A DNA stretch of 36,962 nucleotides, taken from Oscillatoriales cyanobacterium RM2_1_1. GTDB taxonomy: Bacteria > Cyanobacteriota > Cyanobacteriia > Cyanobacteriales > Microcoleaceae. The notes beneath the pieces are model-generated. The model saw nothing but the letters and a program-made list of their open reading frames with translations, ran no database searches and had not been told where the DNA came from. Each line of letters opens with the position of its first letter. Position 1 is the first letter of the stretch. Where the stretch lies: the NCBI GenBank assembly GCA_012033335.1, contig JAAURB010000050.1:1-36962 (forward strand). The letters run 5' to 3'. The translations under genes and the position numbers were made by a program. This document shows, piece by piece, positions 17,935-25,857 of the stretch.

Positions 17935-18638
17935 TGTCGTTTCTCCCTTGCCGTAACTAAAAATTCCAGTTTGCTGTGGTCGTGAACCATTTCTTCCACT
18001 GTGGATCCTTTACGGAAAATTGATCCCGTGGGACAGGCATCCACACATTTGCCGCAGGCGGTACAGGCTGTTACCTCCCCCCAGACTTGATTCAGCCCAG
18101 TAATAACTCGAGCATCAGCCCCCCGTCCTGCCACATCCCAGACATGGGCCCCTTCGATTTCATCACAGACCCGAACACATCGGGTACAAAGGATGCAGCG
18201 GTTATGGTCAATTCCAAATTGGGGATGGGAGATGTCCACTTCCCGTTGGGGAAAGTTGTAGGAAAAGCGAGTGTGATCCATGCCAACCTCAATCGCCATA
18301 TCTTGCAGTTCGCAGTTGCCATTAGAAACGCAGACCGCGCAGACGTGATTGCCCTCGGAAAAGAGCAATTCCACTATCATTTTGCGGTATTCATCAATTT
18401 CGGGGGTGTGGGTATGAATCTCCATGCCTTCGGCCACTTCCGTTACGCAGGCGGGTAACAGTTTGCGAATGCCCCTGATTTCGACCAGGCACAGGCGGCA
18501 GGCTCCCACATCGGAAATGCCGTCCAGATGACAGAGCACCGGAATTCGCACCCCAGCGGCTTTGGCCGCAGCGAGAACGGTTGAGCCTTCCTCAATGGCC
18601 ACGTCCACACCATCAATCGTTAACGTTTTAACTGACAT
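17922..18638 (-). CDS. hoxU: Bidirectional hydrogenase diaphorase subunit HoxU
   Basis: 238 aa from ATG 18638 (MSVKTLTIDGVDVAIEEGST), matching the usual HoxU length; the frame is open upstream to 18740, but that extension overlaps hcp and is not family-like. It carries iron-sulfur clusters between HoxF and HoxY. Visible ligands: an N-terminal [2Fe-2S] domain (PVLCHLDGISDVGACRLCLV), a NuoG-like cysteine region (FSEGNHVCAVCVSNGNC), and a ferredoxin-like pair (RCILCTRCVRVC and CTACGKCVDACPTGSIF). The upstream Shine-Dalgarno is weak (GGGCTAAAG). It lies 89 bp after hcp. Confidence 0.96.
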   Translation of the reverse strand: MSVKTLTIDGVDVAIEEGSTVLAAAKAAGVRIPVLCHLDGISDVGACRLCLVEIRGIRKLLPACVTEVAEGMEIHTHTPEIDEYRKMIVELLFSEGNHVCAVCVSNGNCELQDMAIEVGMDHTRFSYNFPQREVDISHPQFGIDHNRCILCTRCVRVCDEIEGAHVWDVAGRGADARVITGLNQVWGEVTACTACGKCVDACPTGSIFRKGSTVEEMVHDHSKLEFLVTAREKRQWLR

Positions 18639-18727
18639 AAGCTTTAGCCCGGATAATAAGTGTTCACCTCTCAAATCTTGAACCCAATCTTCCCTTTTTA
18701 AGGAGGTCAGGGGAGCTTTAAACCCAA

Positions 18728-20374
18728 TCAAGCCAAGCACGCTGCTAGATCTTCTTCAGGGGTTTTGATGGCTTGTAAGTTGTAATTTTCTGACAGGAAT
18801 TGAAAGACATTTGGAGTAATAAATGCAGGCAAAGTTGGCCCTAAACGAATATCTTTGATCCCCAAACAGAGCAATGTCAGCAACACCGCCACCGCCTTTT
18901 GTTCGTACCAAGACAGAATCATTGATAACGGCAATTCATTTACTCCCACGTTGAAAGCATTGGCTAAACCCAAAGCAATTTGAATTGCAGAATAAGCATC
19001 ATTACACTGACCCACATCCATTAACCGAGGCAAACCATTAATGTCACCCAACTGTTGATCAAAGAAGCGGAACTTGCCACAAGCTAGGGTTAAAATCACA
19101 CAATCTGATGGCACTTTTTCAACAAATTCGGTGTAGTAATTCCGATCAGGTTTGGCTCCGTCACAGCCTCCGACCAGAAAGAAATGACGAATTTTACCTT
19201 GCTTTACAGCATCAATCACCTGATCCGCTACACTCAAAACTGCATTTCGCCCGAAGCCAACGGTAACCTGACGGGCTGATTCCTCGGTGGTAAATCCCGG
19301 CAGTTCTAACGCTTTTTGAATCACGGGTTGATAGTCCGGTGTGCCATCTATTCGATGAGGCAAAAAGGTCAATCCAGAATAGCCAACAGGCCCGACAGTA
19401 AAAACTTTCGTGTCATAGTTTTCATGGGGAGGCATCAAACAGTTGGTCGTGATCACAATCGCTCCTGGAAATTTTGCAAAATCCTTGGTTTGATTCTGCC
19501 AAGCTGTGCCAAAATGACCGTACAAATGGGGATAATTTTGCTTGAGCTTGGGATAGCCGTGGGCGGGCAATAATTCACCGTGGGTGTAGACCGTAATTTC
19601 AGTTCCAACGGTTTGTCTGAGAATGGCTTCTAACTGCTTGATATCGTGACCAGACACTAGAATTGCCTTGCCCAACCGAGGATTTAAAGGTACAGAAGTT
19701 GGGGTGGGATGGCCATAGGTCAAGGTGTGTCCGGCATCCAATAATTCCATTGCCCGCAGGTTCAATTCCCCGACTTTTAACGCTAGATTGACCCAATCTT
19801 CCAAGGTTAAATCGTCGCGATCTAAAGCGGCCATTGCTTCAGCTAAAAATTGATAAATCTTGTCATCTTCTTGCTCTAATTCATAGGCATGAAAAGCGTA
19901 AGAAGCTAATCCTTTTACCCCATATAAAACTGTGAGTTTGAGAGAGAAAATATCAATATTCCCGCCTGATTTTTCAATGACTTCTAAGGAGGTTTTAACA
20001 CCTTGAGCTACCAAATCTCCCTGCAAATCAGGCTGGTAATTGGTGATTTCAGACCACTGAACTGTGGGTTCTAGCTTCTGAACTTCAGCCTTTAAACCAT
20101 CCCGCAGTTGTAGCGCTCGCTCCACGTAGGTGCGGAACCGTTTGCTGTCGAAGTTCACGTTGGTCATGGTGGCAAACAGGGATTCGCAGGTGAAAACATC
20201 CACTTCATGAGTTGGAATATTTAACTCTCGCGCCTTCAACACCACAGGAGCAATGCCCCGCAGGCAATGGACGAGTAAATCCTGCACGGCATTGACCTCA
20301 GGGCTTTTACCGCAAGCACCCCACTGATGACAACCGTTACCACTGGCCGTTTGTTCACATTGTTCGCAAAACAT
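18728..20374 (-). CDS. hcp: Hybrid cluster protein (hydroxylamine/NO reductase type)
   Basis: 548 aa. Hcp carries a [4Fe-4S] cluster plus the hybrid Fe-S-O cluster; in vitro it reduces hydroxylamine and in E. coli it reduces NO or makes S-nitrosothiols. The N-terminal ligand spacing is C3-x2-C6-x8-C15-x5-C21, the class I pattern of anaerobes such as Desulfovibrio. Hybrid-cluster ligand regions are present: SGHDIKQLEA, YTHGELLPAHGY, TTNCLMPPH, VGGCDGAKPDR, TLACGKFRF, VGQCNDAYSA and SWYEQKAVAV. AAGGAGA precedes the ATG. It lies inside the hox operon between hoxF and hoxU, so it is probably co-transcribed. No Hcr reductase gene is adjacent; its electron donor here is unknown, with HoxU/HoxF a speculative possibility. 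Confidence 0.95.
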   Translation of the reverse strand: MFCEQCEQTASGNGCHQWGACGKSPEVNAVQDLLVHCLRGIAPVVLKARELNIPTHEVDVFTCESLFATMTNVNFDSKRFRTYVERALQLRDGLKAEVQKLEPTVQWSEITNYQPDLQGDLVAQGVKTSLEVIEKSGGNIDIFSLKLTVLYGVKGLASYAFHAYELEQEDDKIYQFLAEAMAALDRDDLTLEDWVNLALKVGELNLRAMELLDAGHTLTYGHPTPTSVPLNPRLGKAILVSGHDIKQLEAILRQTVGTEITVYTHGELLPAHGYPKLKQNYPHLYGHFGTAWQNQTKDFAKFPGAIVITTNCLMPPHENYDTKVFTVGPVGYSGLTFLPHRIDGTPDYQPVIQKALELPGFTTEESARQVTVGFGRNAVLSVADQVIDAVKQGKIRHFFLVGGCDGAKPDRNYYTEFVEKVPSDCVILTLACGKFRFFDQQLGDINGLPRLMDVGQCNDAYSAIQIALGLANAFNVGVNELPLSMILSWYEQKAVAVLLTLLCLGIKDIRLGPTLPAFITPNVFQFLSENYNLQAIKTPEEDLAACLA

Positions 20375-20523
20375 TTGTGTTCTCCTTAAGGATGATTTTC
20401 TGTTGATCTGTTGGAATCCGTATAACCGGGTGAAAACCTGACTAACGTTGGGTTTTTATTGTTTAGTCAATCCCCGATGTTATGCCCTGTCCCCCCCACC
20501 CAACCCCCCTTTGAACTCTTGAT

Positions 20524-20558
20524 CGTCATTCCGCGCTGGCAGGAATCCAGCCAAAAAG
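20524..20558. repeat. REP-like degenerate palindrome between hoxF and hcp
   Basis: CGTCATTCCGCGCTGGCAGG followed by AATCCAG resembles the CGTCATTCCCGC...GCGGGAATCCAG element found between genes in many bacteria. The stem is imperfect (ATTCC with GGAAT), and only one copy was noticed. Confidence 0.35.
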
Positions 20559-20570
20559 GGAGCAGTTGAT

Positions 20571-22189
20571 TTAGGCAGCCGGAACTTTGCCGTTGGCACG
20601 GTCGGCGGTGAGCAGTTCCTCGTATTCCGAGCGGAAATATTGCAGGGTACTCAACACCGGATTGGGAGCGCTGATCCCCAGTCCACAGAGGCTGGTCGAA
20701 CGCACCATCTGACACAGGTGTTCCATTTTTTCTAGGTCAGCCGGGGTGGCTTGCCGTGCCAGGAATTTACTGAGTAGGTTGTACAGTTGCAAGGTTCCGG
20801 CGCGACAGGGAATGCACTTGCCACAGGATTCTTCGCGGCAAAAGTCCATGTAAAAGTGGGCAAACTGCACCATGTTGCTGCTGTCGTCTACTACCACCAT
20901 ACCGCCGGAACCCATCATCGAACCCAGTTGAGTGAGGGATTCGTAGTCCACGGGCGTATCCAACAGGTGGGCGGGAATACAGCCCCCGGAAGGCCCGCCG
21001 GTTTGTACTGCCTTGACTTTGCCGCCATCAGGAACGCCGCCGCCCATGTCCTCGACGATTTCCCGCAGGGTGATTCCCATGGGCACTTCGATCAAGCCGT
21101 TGTTTTGAATTTTGCCGGTGAGGGAGAAAATTTTCGTGCCCTTGCTTTTTTCGGTGCCAATACTGGCGAACCACTCCGCCCCTTTGTTGATGATCACAGC
21201 AATGGTGGCCAGGGTTTCCACGTTGTTGATCAGGGTGGGTTTGTCCCACAGGCCCGAAACGGCGGGATAGGGCGGACGGGGACGGGGAACCCCTCGACCC
21301 CCTTCTACAGAGGTAATTAATGCGGTTTCCTCGCCGCAGACAAAGGCTCCCGCCCCCACCCGAATGTCAATGTTAAAGTCAATCGGCGAACCAAAAATTT
21401 GACTGCCCAGAATGCCTTGCCGTTTGGCCTGTTGAATCGCCTTTTGCAAACGGGTAATGGCTAGGGGATATTCGGCTCGCACGTAGATGTAGCCCTGGTT
21501 TGCGCCCACGGCATATCCGGCGATCGCCATGCCTTCCAGCACCCGATGGGGATCACTTTCGAGGATACTGCGATCCATGAATGCCCCCGGATCTCCTTCA
21601 TCCGCATTGCAGATCATGTACTTCTGACCGGGGGGCATTTTGCCACGGTGGCCCATTTTAATCCAGTAGGATAGCCCGCGCCGCCTCGTCCCCGCAGACC
21701 GGCCTGAGTGATTTCCGCCACCACTTCCGGCGGGGTCATCTCATAAATCGCGTGGTATAGGGCTCGATAGCCGCCCACCGCCAAGTATTCGCTAATTTGC
21801 TCTGGGTCAATTTTGCCGCTGTGTTCCCGCACGACCAACAGTTGACGGGCAAAAAAGGGATGATGGCGATCGCCGGGAATAGCTCGAACTTCGCCGCCTT
21901 TGAGACTTTCAATAATTGACCCGGCCACTTCAGGTTTGACGGTTTCATATTGCCAGCCCTGGGGTTCAATTTCTACCAATGGGCCTTTGCCACAGAACCC
22001 CATGCAGCCCACCCCAACCACTTGAACCTCGTCCTGCAGACCGAGCGCTTTGACAGCCTTCTCCATCTCTTTCTTGACCTCTAGAGACTCCGCCGCCTGG
22101 CATCCGGTCGAGGTACAGCAGTGAACTCGAATACTTTTTTGATTCTGCCGTGCCTGTTCTGCTAATTCCTGGAGTTCGCTCAGTTCCAT
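20571..22189 (-). pseudogene. hoxF: Bidirectional hydrogenase diaphorase subunit HoxF, one frameshift as written
   Basis: About 539 aa after restoring one base. HoxF binds NAD(P)H and FMN and exchanges electrons with NAD(P). An N-terminal thioredoxin-like [2Fe-2S] domain has CCTSTGC and VGCMGFCGKGP; the FMN/NADH region has [35 protein letters not shown] and [20 protein letters not shown]; a C-terminal [4Fe-4S] site has [12 protein letters not shown] and LCGLG. The frame breaks at the T run 21638-21641 (AAAA on the coding strand), where a fifth A would join VAK to MPPGQKYM. Start ATG 22189 is chosen because AGGAGGT lies 8 bases upstream. Every motif is intact, so a sequencing or assembly error is more likely than true loss; typed as pseudogene only for the text as given. 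Confidence 0.93.
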
Positions 22190-22275
22190 CGTTCTGACCT
22201 CCTCAAAAGATTTTGTGATTGGGGCTTGATCGTCCGTCACTCCCCCTGTTCAATTCAAGTATTCATTCAAGTTTC

Positions 22276-22314
22276 CAACTCAAACTCCCAACTCAAACCC
22301 TCAACTCAAACCCC
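22276..22314. repeat. 13-bp tandem repeat at the end of hoxE
   Basis: CAACTCAAACTCC, CAACTCAAACCCT and CAACTCAAACCCC follow each other exactly. The last unit includes the hoxE stop (22301-22303) and encodes its final residues (GLS). Confidence 0.8.
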
Positions 22315-22840
22315 GACTTCCCATTTTCCATTGCTGAATTTGGGTCGTCACTGATTCAGGGGTTTGTTGAGCGCCCACCTTGCCATCAAAAATCACAACG
22401 GGGGCGATCCCACAAGCTCCTACACAGCGAGCCGTTACCAGGGACACTAAATTATCAGGAGTGGTCTCCCCAGCTTTAATGCCCGTCGAGGTTTCCAGGG
22501 CTGCCATTACCTTGTCGCCTCCCTTGACATAACAAGCCGTTCCCATACAGACAATGCAATTGTGAACGCCACTGGGTTTCAGGGAAAACAGATGATAAAA
22601 CGTAGCCACCCCATAAACTCGACTTAGGGGCAGTTTGAGCTGGCGAGCCACATAGATCAGGACATCATCCTCCAGATAGCCAAAGGATTCCTGGGCTTTA
22701 TGAAGTACCTCAATCAAGGCATCCTGACGGTATTGGCTCCGCTTCAGGGTGATATCGAGAACTTTGAACCGCTTGTCACCTTTGGGATGACCTGCGACAG
22801 ACTGATTAGATGGGGATTTTGGCGGTGTTGTAGCTTGCAT
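22301..22840 (-). CDS. hoxE: Bidirectional hydrogenase diaphorase subunit HoxE
   Basis: 179 aa from ATG 22840 (MQATTPPKS). Related to NuoE; it carries a [2Fe-2S] cluster and helps link the hydrogenase to ferredoxin or other partners. Ligand motifs: CIVCMGTACYVKGGD and ARCVGACGIAPVV. The segment ALIEVLHKAQESFGYLEDDV and PLSRVYGVATFYHLF are family hallmarks. The N-terminal 35 residues are low-complexity. It is the first gene of the operon; hoxF starts about 110 bp after its stop. The C-terminus runs into a short tandem repeat. Confidence 0.95.
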   Translation of the reverse strand: MQATTPPKSPSNQSVAGHPKGDKRFKVLDITLKRSQYRQDALIEVLHKAQESFGYLEDDVLIYVARQLKLPLSRVYGVATFYHLFSLKPSGVHNCIVCMGTACYVKGGDKVMAALETSTGIKAGETTPDNLVSLVTARCVGACGIAPVVIFDGKVGAQQTPESVTTQIQQWKMGSRGLS

Positions 22841-23567
22841 AAAAATTGCCTGACAAACTTTGAACAATTGCAACTGGGGAGAAGAGAATCAACATTAAAT
22901 GGAAGTTATCAGGTCAGCAATATGTAGCTGAGCTGATGCAAGTGCAGGATGATTGAGTGACAAGGTAACCCGTGATGGCATTAGGTCATGTGCCCAAACC
23001 CAGCTAACATGAAGTTTTATGTTTAATTGTGCCTTCCTAATCCGCTATTAGCATTTGACTTCAAATTCGAGTTGGAGTTTAAATAGAGATTCTCAGCGAG
23101 TACCAGCTTTTCAAGATTGATTATTTGAGATCGATACTCCAGATTGGCTGCTGAGAACACTAGCCGCTCCCGACTGTAATGTTTAAATCTTTTGATACTA
23201 GGACAATGCAGACTTCAATTGATTGTGGGTTAATTCAACTCCTTGCTTCTTTATTTTACAGAGGAATTGGAAAACTGAATGTTGAATTTTTCTAAGATTT
23301 TTCTAAAATTTTTCTAAAAAATATTTAAAGTTATAACGTTTTAAAATTTGAGATCTGCTTAAATTTTTGACAAAAATCATTGATATTTTATTAAAGATAA
23401 CTCAAAACCCTATTTGCCTGAATTTCTATGATAAAGTGAAGGAATATCAATATTTGAACATAACGCAAGTCACGATATTTTTAATCAATTTTTAATCATT
23501 CGAAATCTTTTCATTAAAAAGCTTAACGTTTTAAAACAGTTTCAAATTAAACTTCAGAATCTAAACT
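22841..23567. other. Hox operon upstream region and AT-rich spacer
   Basis: 727 bp with no convincing gene. The hox promoter should lie here. An 8-bp inverted repeat (TTCTCAGC at 23090-23097 and GCTGAGAA at 23150-23157) is 250-320 bp from hoxE. From about 23280 to 23560 it is strongly AT-rich, with runs of TTTTTCTAA (about 23288-23318), two copies of TAACGTTTTAAAA (near 23334 and 23524) and a 14-bp tandem repeat. I found no convincing LexA or AbrB site, both known regulators of hox in Synechocystis. Confidence 0.55.
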
Positions 23568-23575
23568 TCAGAACG
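23548..23575. repeat. 14-bp tandem repeat at the end of the ATPase gene
   Basis: TAAACTTCAGAATC is followed by TAAACTTCAGAACG (two mismatches). The second copy includes the ATPase stop codon. Confidence 0.75.
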
Positions 23576-25238
23576 TTGCAGAGGGGCGATCGCGGGTTTG
23601 CCCTATCAGGGTCTCCTCACAATGTCCTAATCCCTCAGTCGTAAACCCCCCAAAAATCAGTTCTGGAAAGAGTTCTAGCAGATAGTTGGGCTGCATCCAG
23701 GATTCTAAAGCCAAAGGCTGAGTTGAAGGTTTTCCTTGTTCATCTATATCCAATCCTGTCACATGACCCCTCAGAGCAGGCCGCAAATTCCCTAAATGAT
23801 CTCGGGTTGCCCGCAAATTGACTTCGACCAAACCTCGAGCTTGCATCGCTTTAATTCCTCCCCGACCTCCTCCGAGGGCCGACAGAGTATTGCCATGGGA
23901 CAGTAGAATTGGGAATTCAGGGGGCTTGCGTACGTCGGATAGAATCGATTTCAAAAATCGTCCCGCCAGTTGGGGATCGCAGTTTTCGTGATACTGGGTG
24001 ACTTCATCCCAAATGCTGGTGTGGGGGACAGACCCAGTTTTTAGCCGTTGATAATAAGCCACCAATCGAGAATTGATCTGATTGTAGTTATATTCTCCGC
24101 CGTAAACCTCAAAAGGCCCAGGCCAGGTATTTTGATGGCTATGGGGATCGGATACGCTCACCCGATGACCAAAGAAAATGATCCGCAACAGGGCAAGAAA
24201 GCCAGCAAAGGAAGTTTTACCGCTACATTGCTCTCCCCAGATCAACAAGGGTTTGGTCAGCAATAATTGCAACAGCCACTCACAACCAGGAGCATTGAGT
24301 TGATCCCACAGTCGGCGTACCCGCGAGTCATTTTCGTCTGGAGTCAGGAAGGGCTGCGGGTCAGGAGGGCCAGAGAGTCGCAAACCCAGGGGGATTTCAA
24401 TCGGTTTGGGGGCAGGCTGATGGATTTCCGTGTGAATATCAGGATTGAGTTTGAGTTCAAGGGTGGGGGCGGGCACAGGAGCTAGAGGGGGTTTGGCAAG
24501 AGGTTTAGGATTGGTCTTTGAGGGACTCCCCTTACCCATTCCTTTGCCAAAAAGCGGAGTAACCTTGTCAGATGGCATCACCTCATCTGACTGAGAATGG
24601 TGATGCCGCCATGCACTCAGTTCATCCGTGAGCTGATCAGGTCGCTCGGTTTCAGGAGCAGATTGGGGAGCAAGAGGAGAATATAACGGCATGGCAGGAA
24701 CCGGCTCAGCTTGAGGACGGGGCCCAACCTGGGTCAGGTCGCTAAAATTCAGGGGGACAGGGGACTGATAGGGAACCATCATTGCCATGGCAGCTTGAGG
24801 ATGTGGGCCTTCAGGAGACGATGGGGACTGATAATGAAGTCGCGGATCCATGGGCGGAGCCTCACCCCCTGGGGCCATCTGCTCTGCTAAAGCTGACTCT
24901 ACCGCATTTTCTCGCAGGGACTCCAGGTAATAGCGATTGGCCGCTAACCAATGAACAAAGTCCTCGTCCTGCTGTTGTTCTTGCGCCTGTAATATCGGCT
25001 CAATCCGCTTGAGCCTATAGCCAACGACTAACCCGATGGAACTCCCGGCGATCGCCCCAACCAGACTAAGGCCCTGGATCCAGAGCTGGGAAATCTGATT
25101 TTTAGCGAGAAAGAAGGGGGGCACTGTCCATAATAAAAAACTGCCCCCCACCAAGCCTCCAGCGGCTAAATTCAGCCATCCCAGAGATTGATGGCTACCG
25201 CGCTCCCGAGAATGATGGTGTCTAAACTCCTGTACCAT
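23568..25238 (-). CDS. Membrane-anchored P-loop ATPase of unknown function
   Basis: 556 aa. Two predicted membrane helices lie at about residues 21-44 and 52-74, followed by a helical segment and a long proline-rich linker (about 120-300: KPLAKPPLAPVPAPTLELKL). The C-terminal half is a P-loop ATPase: Walker A GEQCSGKTS (335-343), a Walker B-like HTSIWDE (406-412), then SDVRKPPEFPILLSHGNTLS and GGGRGGIKAM. The layout, two helices, linker and cytoplasmic ATPase, recalls DNA-pumping or secretion ATPases (FtsK/TraD, Zot), but the core sequence does not match one I can name. No mobilisation, phage or secretion genes flank it. It is divergent from the coiled-coil gene at 25858. The exact role is open. 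Confidence 0.75.
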   Translation of the reverse strand: MVQEFRHHHSRERGSHQSLGWLNLAAGGLVGGSFLLWTVPPFFLAKNQISQLWIQGLSLVGAIAGSSIGLVVGYRLKRIEPILQAQEQQQDEDFVHWLAANRYYLESLRENAVESALAEQMAPGGEAPPMDPRLHYQSPSSPEGPHPQAAMAMMVPYQSPVPLNFSDLTQVGPRPQAEPVPAMPLYSPLAPQSAPETERPDQLTDELSAWRHHHSQSDEVMPSDKVTPLFGKGMGKGSPSKTNPKPLAKPPLAPVPAPTLELKLNPDIHTEIHQPAPKPIEIPLGLRLSGPPDPQPFLTPDENDSRVRRLWDQLNAPGCEWLLQLLLTKPLLIWGEQCSGKTSFAGFLALLRIIFFGHRVSVSDPHSHQNTWPGPFEVYGGEYNYNQINSRLVAYYQRLKTGSVPHTSIWDEVTQYHENCDPQLAGRFLKSILSDVRKPPEFPILLSHGNTLSALGGGRGGIKAMQARGLVEVNLRATRDHLGNLRPALRGHVTGLDIDEQGKPSTQPLALESWMQPNYLLELFPELIFGGFTTEGLGHCEETLIGQTRDRPSATF

Positions 25239-25857
25239 AGCCCAGATCCTGTAACTGTCCTAGAGAGAGTTGACTTATTCTTCAATATATCAGGTTCTAA
25301 GGAAATGATGGGATGATTTTTGTTGGATCATCAAAGTCTCGGGCCAGAAGTCTTGAGCCAGGAATTGGGCCAGAAATCTCAGATTGAGCCAGGGGTTAAT
25401 CTGAGTTTACATTGATTTTCTCTTCATTTCTAGGTTTCCATTGAGTTTATTTTGATTTTCTCTTCAAACTCCGGCCAATCTTTTCTTGAACTTGCACTCC
25501 CTGGGGAAAAAGCTGACATCGACCCCAGCCTTCGATAAACTCGTTATTGCAGTTCCGGGCTGTCGAGGTAAACTAGATCTGGTATTTTGCAACGCTCCAG
25601 TTCAGGTTTATGTCTAAAGCTGATCGCCAATTCTATCAGCCACCTAATCCAGGGAAATCTTTTAGCCAGTCCGCTGTCCCTGAGTTGCCCGGGCTCTAAG
25701 CTATGAATTGCACCCCCGAAAGTCTGTTCCCCCCTCTCTAGAACCAAGCCAGAACTCTGATTGGGAAACGGTCACTTTTCCCCACGCGATTGATGTTGAT
25801 TCCTTACCTACTGCTGTTGATCCATCTGAGGATGGGACTATCTTTCAGGAGAGAACC
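25239..25857. other. Divergent intergenic region with degenerate tandem repeats
   Basis: 619 bp. From 25340 to 25400 GGGCCAG/GAGCCAG heptamers recur four times at 12-16 bp spacing. At 25413-25475 two blocks share TGATTTTCTCTTCA. An open frame on the + strand continues from 25708 into the next gene and may be coding if a TTG start is used. No other gene is recognised; a 67-codon minus frame at 25544-25747 has no supporting features. Confidence 0.5.

Noticed and set aside
20787-21320. 177-codon + strand frame antisense to hoxF
   Set aside because: A shadow of hoxF: codon bias and motifs belong to the hoxF strand.
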